This document shows positions 23,870-34,379 of a DNA stretch of 64,000 nt, in pieces. Position 1 is the first letter of the stretch. Each line of letters starts with the position of its first letter. A program made the translations under genes and the position numbers. Source of the stretch: Hygrophila difformis (Eukaryota; Streptophyta; Magnoliopsida; Lamiales; Acanthaceae); NCBI GenBank assembly GCA_030278955.1, contig JAOANR010000010.1, positions 14,243,086 through 14,307,085 on the forward strand, written 5' to 3'. The notes beneath the pieces were generated by a model. That model was not told the DNA's origin and did not search any database. It saw only the letters and a program-made list of their open reading frames with translations.

Positions 23870-24436
23870 TTATGAGTGATTATTAGCATGAGTAGTAGTA
23901 GTAGTATGAAAACGATGGGAGGTGGAGGTGGAGGTGGAGGTGGAGGTCGTCGTCGGGGAGTGGAGCGGGAACAAAGGGAGGAGCTCCGGCGGGTCGGATC
24001 CTCTCGGGGTGCTTATCGGACTCGGGTGCAGGTAAAACCCTTTCTCGGCAATTGCCCGCTCCTCTTCGCCCATTATCGTCTGCAAGTACTCCAGCGGCGA
24101 CACCGGCGACACCATCACGGCGTGGTGGTGGTGGTGGTGGTGGTGGTTGGGTGTAGTAGTAGTGCAGGTGGAGGAGAGCATCTGTTGGTGTCCGTCGTTG
24201 GCGTTGAGCTTGATCTCGAGCTTCCTGGCGGTCGGGCGGCGCTCGTGGAGCTTGAAGGAGGGGCGGGTGGGGGATTTGCCGGTGAGGCGCTGGACGACGG
24301 CGCGGAAGGTGGAGGGGTCGGCCTGGACGAAGGTGGTGTTGGGGAGGGATTCATGGCCGAAGGTTGGGGCGGGTCGGGTATGGGTAGGGTTATTAGGGTT
24401 GGAGTTGTTGGAGACGGAGGAGCCCGACGCCGCCAT
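23870..24436 (-). CDS. VQ-motif protein (VQ4/11/31-like)
   Basis: A 188-residue intronless frame with start MAASGSSVSNN. The VQ motif FRAVVQRLTG (FxxxVQxLTG) lies near residues 45-54, after FVQADPSTF. A basic KLHERRPTARKLEI block, a run of eight His, and SPVSPLEYL, FYLHPSPISTP and LLPLFPLHSP follow, with a Thr/Ser-rich C-terminus. VQ proteins bind WRKY factors or are phosphorylated by MAP kinases at SP/TP sites; this order of SP motifs matches the MAPK-substrate VQ subgroup. The frame stays open upstream to 24538, but that ATG would lie upstream of the likely TATA box (24496-24502), so the start at 24436 is preferred. Family confident, exact orthologue not. Confidence 0.92.
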   Translation of the reverse strand: MAASGSSVSNNSNPNNPTHTRPAPTFGHESLPNTTFVQADPSTFRAVVQRLTGKSPTRPSFKLHERRPTARKLEIKLNANDGHQQMLSSTCTTTTPNHHHHHHHHAVMVSPVSPLEYLQTIMGEEERAIAEKGFYLHPSPISTPRGSDPPELLPLFPLHSPTTTSTSTSTSTSHRFHTTTTTHANNHS

Positions 24437-24495
24437 GGGAGATGATGATATGAAGCTGAAAATAGCTAAGCTGTAAACAGAGGAATGTAAAGAGA

Positions 24496-24502
24496 ATTTA
24501 TA
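24496..24502 (-). promoter_or_regulatory. Candidate TATA box of the VQ gene
   Basis: On the minus strand the sequence reads CTATAAATTC, about 60 bp before the VQ start codon. This gives a short leader and decides between the two possible start codons. Confidence 0.6.
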
Positions 24503-25025
24503 GAGGAAATTTTTGGCAGAGGAGAAGCGGGAACTCACCTACAATCTTCTTTTCTATACTCTCTTACAAATGCTACTACGCTACGCTTCATGTTTTTGGT
24601 ACTATTCACTATTTAATTTTGATTCAATTTTTTATCGTATTTATGTAAGAAAAAATATAGTCAAACGCTCTCAAAATTTATTTACTGAGACAAAAATATA
24701 AGGTTGTCAAATGTAATTAAATAAACAATCTGCTATATTTTATCTTCAATGTGAGGTTCTTTGGTTGTTAGCGCGCATCTTGGGTAGCATATAGCATATA
24801 ACATATTTGACCAATCTATATGTTTGTTTGGTAAATACTAGCATATCAGGGAGCATATTTGTATCAATCATCAGTATGCTAGTTTTTTAGACTACTTAAA
24901 TATGATATATAACAAACACTACTTAATTTTGTTGGTCAAATATGTTATATGTTATCGGTTTACATCCAAATATGCCCCTAAGTCTTCAACCATATAACTC
25001 TATAGTACTATGAAATAATATTATA

Positions 25026-25285
25026 CTTCCTCTGTCTCATTATTTTTGTTACGGACCCACCCAGCACGTATGCCGATACACATTTTTAACGGTTAATAAC
25101 TTATATTGTGTACAACGAAAAATTATAAAAAGTTAATTGTCTAAAACTACAAAATTAGACGAATCTAACAAGATCTCACTTGACTATATTTTTTCTTATA
25201 TAAATATGATAAAAATTCAAATCAAAGTTGAACAGTGAATAGTGCCAAAAAACCATCCGTAACAAATATATTGAGACGGAGGTAG
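25026..25285. mobile_element. Stowaway-like MITE, ~260-bp family
   Basis: Ends CTTCCTCTGTCTCATTATTT and ATATTGAGACGGAGGTAG with TA flanks; internal ATTAGACGAATCTAACAAG block shared with other copies. Confidence 0.8.
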
Positions 25286-25639
25286 TACTACTAAACAATG
25301 AATATTTCAAATAGAAATGAAATGAAAGATGAATAAAAATATGTGCGAATTGTAAATAAATTCCTGAATAATTGAGTGATTGCAGCACTATCACAAAATT
25401 TAAAAGATATAGTGATATAAAGTATTATTACCACACAGTGAATATGCGGCTCTATTTTTTTTTTTTTTTTTTTTCTCAACTAAACGTAAGTTTCAAGACA
25501 CAAGAATAAAACTGATGGACTTAGTCGTTGGTTGAGCTCTCAAAGTAGTTTTTCTAATCAGTTCTTTGTGTTCCGGCCGGGCTCAAACTCGACACTTTAC
25601 TTAAGTGATTGGAGGCTTATAATCGTACGTTCAAACCAA

Positions 25640-26005
25640 TTAAATGTTGTTGGCATTATGATTCGAAAAGAAACACTAGAGGGCCATTGGCTCCGGCCTC
25701 TTGTCTTGCACATCTTGGATCTCTTAGATCTCTTTCCAAATATCCGTTGGCATCACATCCTTCGTAAAGGGAAGGAACGCTGTAGCAGACTCCTTAGCTA
25801 AATGTAGCGCTCACTCGCCTGAATTCTTTACAACTTGGGCATACCCTCCAAATGAAGTGGTTCCTCTTCTCACTGCAGACTTGATGGGAGTTTGGTTTCT
25901 TCGGGATTAATTTTTTGTTTGTTCTTCCTTCGCGCCCCCTTTCTGTAGTTTTTTTCTCCTATTGTCAATGCTTTCCTAGCGTCACCGGTTAACCAAAAAA
26001 AAAAG
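25640..26005 (+). mobile_element. 5'-truncated LINE 3' end
   Basis: After an indel near 25765 the frame reads NAVADSLAKCSAHSPEFF and ends in a stop at about 25910, resembling the C-terminus of plant L1-type RNase H domains (GNxVADxLAK). A 3' UTR follows with an A-run at about 25995-26005. The RT and endonuclease are absent, so this is a truncated insertion. The left limit is approximate. Confidence 0.65.
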
Positions 26006-26561
26006 TTGTTAGGCATTAGACTCCTTATCTATATATATAAAATAAAATTGGTATTTATTATAAAAATAAATTGTTTGAACAGCGAAAAATCTAGATGTTA
26101 AATACCAATATTTGTTTGCTAGATCTTTAATATAGTTACTGAATTTTTTTTTTTAAAAAAAGAAATCAGAATATGTGTCAATAGGGTTAGAGTAGCCTCA
26201 CTCATTCGTCTATATAGTTTAAATGCCAATAAATCATTATATTGTTTTAAAGTTATAATTAAGGGTTTAGTATTAAATACTCCATATAGGTTTATTTCCT
26301 AACACTGTTTAATTTGTTGTCGATGACAAACACGACACCTAGCAGCTTCGACCAAGAATGAGAATGATCAGTTAATACTTATATAATACTTCCACATACT
26401 CCATATCTATGATGCACTATCTATTGTTTAATCTATGTATAAATATATACTTATAGCCCATCAATGTCAATACTTGTCAAGTATTCTTGGCAGCTTCAAT
26501 TTCTTCTTTTTTTTTTTTAAGTAAGTTTTTGTTGATATTTGTGTCTTTATTGACAAATAAA

Positions 26562-27231
26562 ATCAAGGTCATCAAGATCGAGATCTTGAATCGTTTTTAT
26601 CTTTGCAAGATCGGGATCGTATGATTGAATTTATATATTAAGACCCTATCAAATTGCAATACTACCTCATTCTCAATAGAATTGTTACGTTTGACTTTTG
26701 GATACTATTCTCTGTTTAACTTTGACTCGAATTTTTATCATAGTTATACAAGAAAGAACATAGTCATGTGAGATCTTGTTAGATCTGTCTCATCTTGTAG
26801 TTTTAGAATATCAACTTTTTATAATGTTTTATTGTATACAATTTAAGTTATTAACTGTTAAAAATGTGTCTCGGTATATGTGCTGGAGGGGAATGTAATA
26901 ATTATACTGAGACGGAGGAAGTAATAGATAAAAATAATTATGCATATTAACAAGTAAAAACATGAAATGAAATATTATTAGGTAAATAAAGTGATAAATC
27001 ACTATAAACAATCGAAAATAAAATTTAAGACCGATTTTATAATAAACATGAGATTATGGGAGTATATTTCCAATCTTGGTAGGATTTGATCGTATAGGAT
27101 CGTGGAATCCTACATTAAGATCCAGATCATGATCGAGATCCTACAAGGATCTGGATCATTTTGAAGGAATATGATCGTAAAATCGTAAGATCTTAATATT
27201 AAAATTGAGATCTTAATAACTATGATAAAAC
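26562..27231. mobile_element. Mutator-like element, GATCGGGATC-rich family
   Basis: Left end CAAGGTCATCAAGATCGAG, right end AGATCTTAATAACTATG. Arms are rich in AAGATCGGGATCGTA motifs. The family also occurs at 32020-32557 and 60050-60435. A Stowaway element (26662-26921) is nested inside. The TSD here is unclear (ATAAAA on both sides). Confidence 0.65.
26662..26921. mobile_element. Stowaway-like MITE nested in the GATC element
   Basis: Ends CTACCTCATTCTCAATAG and ACTGAGACGGAGGAAG, a worn copy of the ~260-bp family. Its position inside the 26562-27231 element shows it inserted later. Confidence 0.7.
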
Positions 27232-27426
27232 AGCGTCAGCTGATGCAGCTGTTTGTTTGTTTACATACTCTACTTACTTTGTTCAAAGTCAAAAATTTTG
27301 TTGCTGAATATTCATCGCTAACCCATATTTACTATATATTTATTTTATTCCTTCATACAGACGAAAGTGCTTGTATGTATAATCGCACACTTTACTGAAG
27401 ATGAGCTACTCATGTGTGTATATATA

Positions 27427-27748
27427 GGGTCTGTTCTGTACGCCGAGCTGTAGTTGTGAGCTGTAGCTGCGAGCTGGAACTGTAGGGAGCTGTGGGAGTT
27501 GTAACTGTCAGTTCTATTTAAATTAGCTCCACAACTAGTTGTAGCTGTAAAAAAATGTATGAAATGACATAAATGGACAAATATTTATGTAGACTATTGA
27601 GTAGTGGGTTGGTTATTGGGTTAAAATTGTAATTGGATATAAATAAACTTGCTAGCTTCTTTTTAGAAGCTAGTGTACAGAATATGACTTTTGTTAATAA
27701 AAGCTAAAGCTACCAAAAGCTTCCAAAAGTTGCATACAGAACAGACTC
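27427..27748. mobile_element. TIR element GGGTCTGTTCTGTA, unclassified
   Basis: Termini GGGTCTGTTCTGTACG and, in reverse complement, GAGTCTGTTCTGTATG. Inside, AGCTGTAG/AGCTTC-type motifs are frequent. ATA lies on both sides, and the left flank is TATATA. A second copy starts at 63873. Superfamily not settled (Tourist- or hAT-like). Confidence 0.65.
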
Positions 27749-28016
27749 ATAGTCATACATCTATTCCAATGTAGTATTTATTTAATGATTATATTTTAAA
27801 ATTAGTATGAGTACAATTATATAAATTTTATATATTTTAAAATATACAATTTGACGAATATAACATGACTTCACATGACTATTTTTTATTTATTTATTTA
27901 TTATAGAATTGCAATAATATTATATTATATTAAAAGTTAATAAGATCTCTGAATTAAGACGGATGGAGTAGTAAATGCGGAGTTAGTATACACGGAGGGA
28001 AATTGTTGGGGTGCAA

Positions 28017-28552
28017 TCATAATATATGACTTCATGTGCTGTGGCGACTTTTTACCGTTGATTAATTTTTTAATTCAACGTTTGAGATTTACTCGAAGGT
28101 TAAAAAAATAATTTTGATATATTAATCCAAAATATATTGTAGTACATTTCAGCGACAATGTATGTATATTTCAACGATTTTGAGTAATAGTAACACGCTA
28201 TAATATATTTCAGCAATAGACATAATGTTAGCGACGCATTCTGTATTTTTCAGCGATGTAGGATAGTATATTTCAGCGACTTGATATTGTGTATTTCAGC
28301 AACTTCATAAAGTTGAAACCCCAATTATTTGGTTTAGTGTATTTCAGCGACGAGCTGTGTGTATTTCAGCGATTGACTATATAATATTTCAACGACATGC
28401 ATAGTATTTTTCAGCGATAAACTTGTGTGTATTTTTTAGCAACTTGACGTTATAAATTTTTTTAGACAACTTTACCCTTTTATATTTTGAACCGTTGTAT
28501 TTAAATAAACGATTGGGATTAATGCCTTGATGTGCTGCGGATTTTGTTTATT
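28017..28552. repeat. Repeat family with spaced TTTCAGCGAC motifs, copy 1
   Basis: About a dozen copies of TATTTCAGCGAC or close variants are spaced irregularly over 28145-28445. Ends carry GGTGCAAT (left) and ATTGCACC (right), a short inverted repeat. The CTTGATGTGCTGCGG block near the right end recurs in inverse orientation at 43700-43720. No coding capacity. Class unknown. Confidence 0.7.
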
Positions 28553-29104
28553 GCACCGTAATCAATCTCATACATACACGGAGTATATACTTATTGTTTA
28601 CAAATGAATCTGAGAAATTCTGAAAATCTCTGACTTCCACGCATGACTTGTTTTAAATTCAATTCACGGGATGTTTCTTTTCAATCATCTCGAAAATAAT
28701 TTCCCATAGCTTCAGCTTGTTTCTATTCTATTCCCCCTTTTTTTAAAAAAAAAAAAAAAAAATTGAAGAAAGAAAAAGAAAAGAAAATTGGAAGCAGGTG
28801 CAGGGTGCAGAATGGCAGGAGGCCATACACACACATCTATCTAGCTACCTATAAATAATTGTTCTGTTGTCTGCTGTCTGATGTCTCTCCATTATATACA
28901 TGCAGTTTACATGCATGCACTTTATTATCATCACAATTACTTACTCCTACACTCAAGATTTTTATACTGATTAATTATTTAATTTTAATTCAATAATATT
29001 GTAAATATATATTAAAAAAAAATTATCGAGAGTTCGGTCTTGTTAGATTCGTCTAATCTAATAGTTTTTTAGAACATATATTTTATATATAAGTTTTACT
29101 TTTA

Positions 29105-29364
29105 CTTTCTCTGTTCTCTTTTAAATGCATCATTCCTGCATTTCACGCCGTCCAAGACACGTTTTGAAAGGTTAATAACTCAAATTGTACATAAATAAAT
29201 ATTATAAAAATTTGATATTCTAAAACTACGTGATTAGACGAATCTAACAAGATCTCACTTAACTATATTTTTTCTTATATAACTATGTTAAAAAAATTAA
29301 TCAAAGTTACTTAATGAATAGTTGCTACTATGCAAATGGATCATTTATTTGAGAACGGAGGTAG
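29105..29364. mobile_element. Stowaway-like MITE, ~260-bp family
   Basis: Ends CTTTCTCTGTTCTC and GAGAACGGAGGTAG with TA flanks; the interior matches 25026-25285. Confidence 0.75.
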
Positions 29365-29378
29365 TATGTATTTTGAAA

Positions 29379-30607
29379 TGAAAAAAATGATAAATAGGTC
29401 ATTTTTCTTTTCAAAAAATTCAAATCAGTCATTTTTCTATTTTATTACTAAAACAGTCCTCTACAAATGCTAATTATGTCCAAATCAGTCCTTTTTTCAC
29501 TAATTATATTCTAATTGCTGACGTGGCAAGGGTTTTAATTTAAACATGACACGTGTGCATAATATTAGTCCTTTTTCTTTTATCTTTTGCAAATTCAGTC
29601 CTAAACTTTTATTTTGTTCTATTTAGTCCTCTACCCCAATCACTCATTTTTATATTAATTGGCCTCAAACCTTTCAAATTATTTCATTTTAGGCCCAGAA
29701 CCTTAAATTTTTTATTATTACTAATCTATTTATCAAATAAATGCACAACATACTTCCATAAATAAAATTAAACACCAAACCTCATATATTGGGTTTGACT
29801 GCTTTGTTATCGGGTCTTTCAAGTACCGGAATATTACGGACTCTCTCTAATAACCACTCGACCGCAACCGATTGTTCATTGGTTTTGGTTTCCTTCAGTA
29901 ACAATCAACAGAATCTTACTTTGCGTCCTACCTTAGGATGTAGCAATATTTGAGTAAATGATTTAACTTGAATTTTTGGAAGGTTATGGATACAGGAAGC
30001 CTTGGTTTTATTGAAAAATATTAATATTATTAAAAATATTAAAAAAATAGCCTGAATTTTATTGTCCACAAAGTATGATTGTGCTGATTGTTGCTGAAGG
30101 AAACCAGAACCAATGAACCATCGTTACGGTCGGGTGGTTAGAGAGAGTCCGTAAAATTTGGAACTTCGAAGACCCGGTAACAAGGCGGTCAAACCCAATG
30201 TATGAGGTTTGGTATTTAATTTTATTTACGGAAGTATGTTGGGCATTTATTTGATAAATGTATTAGTAATAATAAAAAATTTAAGGTTCTGGGCCTAAAA
30301 TGAAATAATTTGAAAGGTTTGAGGCCAATTAATATAAAAATGAGTGATTGGGGTAGAGGACTAAATAGAACAAAATAAAAGTTTATGACTGAATTGGCAA
30401 AAGATAAAAGAAAAAGGACTAATATTATGCACACGTGTCAGGTTTAAATTAAAACTCTTGCCACGTCAGCAATTAGAATATAATTAGTGAAAAAAGGACT
30501 GATTTGGACATAATTAGCATTTGTAGAGGACTGTTTTGGTAATAAAATAGAAAAAGGATTGATTTGAATTTTTTGAAAAGAAAAAAGACCTATTTATCCT
30601 TTTTTCC
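29379..30607. mobile_element. Long-TIR Mutator-like nonautonomous element
   Basis: Perfect 9-bp TSD ATTTTGAAA (29370-29378, 30608-30616). The arms, about 530 bp each (29379-29915 and 30076-30607), are inverted copies that leave a loop of about 160 bp with no transposase. Near-identical 70-residue frames read from each arm are only shadows of the inverted repeat. The inner arm (CCTTGTTACCGGGTC, TTACGGACTCTCTC, CCTTCAG) is also found in the right terminus of the 51030-58843 unit. Both arms carry TGACGTGGCA and ACACGTGT. Confidence 0.85.
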
Positions 30608-30718
30608 ATTTTGAAATACTAATAATTAAAAAAGTGCATTGAATCGTGTGCATAAGTCAAACAAGACATTTTAGTATGCTTCATATGAGGTGCCAATCTT
30701 CATTCAATTGCAATTGGT

Positions 30719-31022
30719 AGGGGTGTCAATTTCAGGTTTCGAGTCGTGTTCGTATCGTGTTTCGGTCAGGTTGGTCGGGTCGTATTTCAGGTTTCACAGG
30801 TTCGGATCGTGTTAGTGTCAGGTGTTAATAAGGATACAACACAAAATCTGTAATCTCGAACACGATCCGAAACCCGAAATGAACTTGACATACCAAACCC
30901 GAACAAGACCTGAAAATTTTTAGGTCGAATTTTGGATTAGAGAAACAAAAAACCACTAAACCCAAAAAATCCAAAACTGCATCGGGTTCGTGTTTTCGGG
31001 TCGTGTCCAAAATTGACACCCT
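30719..31022. mobile_element. hAT-like MITE, GGTTTCGGGTCGTG-rich
   Basis: Termini TAGGGGTGTCAATTT and AAATTGACACCCT are inverted repeats. Flanks GCAATTGG and AAATTGG form an imperfect 7-8-bp TSD. The body has CGGGTCGTGTT-type motifs. No coding capacity. Confidence 0.75.
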
Positions 31023-31388
31023 AAATTGGATTCATCATTTTTTGGCTGTTTAAATTTTCCCTTTTTACACCCAATAAGGAAAAGAAAAAAAAAATTGGCA
31101 CTGTACGATCGTTATTTTTAGGGTGAAAGTAGAATTTGCATTGTACGAATACTAAACTATGCCAAAATATACTACTGTATATGAAATTGTCTACAAATGT
31201 CATTTAAAAAAATAGTGTAAATAAATAAAATAGAAGTCTAAATATATGTCACGTCTTGCTTCCAAGTCCTTGCAGACAACTCCATCACAAGTCTTGTCCC
31301 AGGGCCCCTCACGAACAGAAGCGGCTACGATGCTGATATATCTGCATCTGCAAAAATAATGATCCTAGGCGGAAAAACAATAGTAGTA

Positions 31389-31883
31389 CTCCCTCCGTCC
31401 CGCGAATTGTGGCTCGTTTCTTTTGGGCACGGTAATTTATGTGGTGGGGGTGTGGTGAGGTTTAGTGGTTAAAGTGATGTGGGTATTTGTGTTTAAAATT
31501 TTAATGAATTTTGACTTTCTTTATTGTTTAACTTTGACAAAATATTATTGTAATGATTTAATTATAGAAAAATATTCAAGTGTGGTCTTGTTAGAATCGT
31601 CTAGACGTCTAGATTTAGAATATATATTTTATATAATTTTTATTTGTACCAATTATAAAATATGAAGAATTAAAGAAATGCAAGGGGCTTTATGTAGAAA
31701 AATAAAAGTGTATTGGGAGTTGTGCAGAATAGTAAAAGTGATTACTTTTAATGGGATTTAGAAACCATTAAGATTCTAATCATATTTATATTAATTAAAA
31801 ATTTATCTAAAAAGGGAAAGTGGCCACAATTCGTGGGACATCCCAAAGAGGAATACGAGCCACAATTCGTGGGACGGAGGTAG
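31389..31883. mobile_element. Stowaway-like MITE, ~490-bp family
   Basis: Ends CTCCCTCCGTCCCGCGAATTG and CAATTCGTGGGACGGAGGTAG flanked by TA. The best preserved member of its family in the window; very similar to 19351-19841. Confidence 0.9.
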
Positions 31884-32019
31884 TATATCTTTGAGTCAAG
31901 TGATGTCTTCGGCTTTCAAAAAAAAAAAGTGATGTCTTCGACTACAAAAATAATGCCTACGTTGTAGTCATATGAATCATTTTTTGGGTGAAGTCCGTTA
32001 TTTCTTGAGCAAATGCATC

Positions 32020-32557
32020 CAAGGTTGTTAAGATCGGGATTCTATATGGGATCGTTTTTCTCTTTGCAAGATCGGGATCGTAGGATCGAATCGGGATCCT
32101 AAGATCTTATGAAATTGTAATAATAGATAAACTTAATTATGCATACTAACAAGTAAAAATATTATTTCGTGTGTTTATGAATCTTACAAGTTAATTAGTA
32201 CAATACAGTATAAAAACATCACAATTAAATATAAAATATTTTCACATACATGCATATTATGTTTTTTTTACACATCATACATAAGGAGTACAAGTTCTTA
32301 AGTTTAAAATTAAAGAAAAGAAGTTACTTTGATCCCAAATCATAAAATACGATAAAAAAAAAATTATGCGTTTAAGTGGGTATGATCGTAAAATCGTAGA
32401 AGCGTTTGAGGGAGTATGACCATAAGATCGTAACACTCTATGATCAGGATCGGGATCTTACTAATTTTAAGATCCTACAAGGATCGAGATCGTTTTAGAG
32501 AGGTGTGATCGTAAAATCGTAAGATCTTAAGATCAGGATCGGGATCTTAACAACTAT
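32020..32557. mobile_element. Mutator-like element, GATCGGGATC-rich family
   Basis: Ends CAAGGTTGTTAAGATCGGG and CGGGATCTTAACAACTAT form inverted repeats. The flanks share AATGCATC (32012-32019, 32559-32566), giving an 8-9-bp TSD. The best delimited member of this family here. Confidence 0.8.
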
Positions 32558-32887
32558 GAATGCATCATTTATTGGGTGGAGTCGATCATTCAAAAGGTGC
32601 AAATATATATATCATCTGCTCACAAATATCTTCAATAAAATTATGTACTCACTCCATCCCATTATTTTTGGAGCAAAATTTTTGGGCACATAATTTAATA
32701 CAAGTAATGAATAATATTTTAAAATATGTATAAATTAAAAATTATATAAATGTGAAAATCACGATTTTAAATGGATTAATTACTAAAGGCACATATGGCA
32801 TATGATTGTACTACTAATTGGTGAAGTTTGATAGTTGAAAAAGTCTCCAAGAAATCTTCAAGATTTGTTTACTGACCCTCATCCAAG

Positions 32888-34344
32888 ATGGCGGAAGAAG
32901 ACGATTCAGAGCACGGTGGCCTTCCACCGGATCCCTCGGAGAATAGAGCCGATCCCTCGGAGGATAGAGCCACTAAACGCCCTCGGTCCTTGTATAGTGC
33001 TGTCGCTCGCCGCAACGCTGGCTTCGTCCACATCACACTTGACGATGACCCTGCGGATGATTTGGGAGGTCCCTCGGATCCTAGCCTTCCATACATCAAT
33101 GGCAAGCGTTGCATCACTTTCTCCGATTCCTTCAGAGCGCATCTTTTGAAGCCTTGGGCCCATGCCATCGTTTTTAAAGTGATTGGTAGAGGAATATCAT
33201 TCAAGATCCTCCAGTCAAGGATAGAGCAAATATGGCCTACCGCAAAGAACTATGATTTCATCGATCTTGAGAATGATTATTATGTCATTAGATTTCAATC
33301 TGCCGATGAAGCCAACCAAGCTCTAACAGACGTCCATGGATGATCTTGGGACATTACTTACATGTCCAGAAATGGGAGGCTGATTTTAATCCCAAAACGA
33401 ATGAAGTGAAGACTATGGTTGCATGGATTCGAGTCCCAAACCTTTCAATGCACATGTATAATCGAAGGGTTATTGCGCTTGCTGGAACAGTCCTCGGACA
33501 GGTTATTAGTGTCGGCTTCAATACCGGCGATACCAAGAGGGGGCGCTTTGCTCGACTTGCAGTCCGGATCGACTTGACCAAACCCTTGACACCCTACATT
33601 ACTATATATGGCATAGACTTCAATGTGGAGTATGAGAATCTCAAGATGGTTTGTTTCCTTTGTGGCAAATATGGTCACATGCAGGCGATTTGTCCTTCAT
33701 CAGAAACTCCCAAGGAAAATCCTCCTATTCCGGCCAACCCTATTGAAGAAAGTTTACCTCCGGACAACACCTATGGACCCTGGATGCTGGTTCAATCCAC
33801 GAGGAGACAGCCTACCAGACCCGCCAAGCCTAACATTCCATCTTCTTCAACAAGAGACTACCGTTTTTCTGTGCTTGAAGATGCATCCAAACCTTCAGAC
33901 CAGGATGGCCATCATCCCCCCCCCCCCCCCCCTCAAATTCACAATTCAGTAGCCCATAGGCGAGTGAATCCCCCTCCTACCGTGCCCAGGACGAATAGAA
34001 GGGCCACTGTCAATCCCTCCATTCCTCCACAACACTCAGCCATCAACTCTAACCCCTCTGCATCCTCTACACCTCGGACTCAACCTTTTGGAATGAGAGC
34101 TTTCCCCTCTCATACCTCCCTCCAAGTTGATTACCATACAACGGTTTCTTTTACAGATCCTTCTTCCATTAAGTTCAAAAAATCTAATCTTCCTCCAAAC
34201 AGTTTGGGTGGCCGACCTCCTGATAATATGGATACATCTTCCTTTGAGCCAGATTCCAATGTTGATCCTATGGATACGGAAGACCCCTCATACGGATCAC
34301 TCCCTTTAAGAGCAGCAAGTGTGCCGCCACACCTAAGCCTCTAG
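32888..34344 (+). pseudogene. LINE ORF1 (DUF4283 / zinc-knuckle), frameshifted
   Basis: The first part starts MAEEDDSEHGG and ends at a stop at 33343. The second, in another frame, starts MILGHYLHVQKW at 33340. In intact plant LINE ORF1 these form one protein with the block PWMILGHYL, so an indel just before 33340 broke it. WIRVPNLSMHMYNRR is typical of DUF4283 proteins, and CFLCGKYGHMQAIC is the CCHC knuckle (C-x2-C-x4-H-x4-C). A Pro-rich tail follows, with a C-run at about 33917-33932. The protein would bind LINE RNA. Confidence 0.85.
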
Positions 34345-34379
34345 CCCAATCCGGGTAACACTAAACTTTTTCAGTTTTT

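Noticed and set aside
23876..24476. Gly- and Val-rich plus-strand frames opposite the VQ gene
   Set aside because: Shadows of the GC-rich VQ coding strand and its His/Ser/Thr repeats; no independent protein features.
28145..28445. Spaced repeats resembling a CRISPR array
   Set aside because: Plant nuclear context, repeats of only 10-12 bases, irregular spacing and no cas genes.
29553..30434. Two near-identical 70-residue hydrophobic proteins on opposite strands
   Set aside because: They arise from the inverted arms of the long-TIR element and have no codon or family support.
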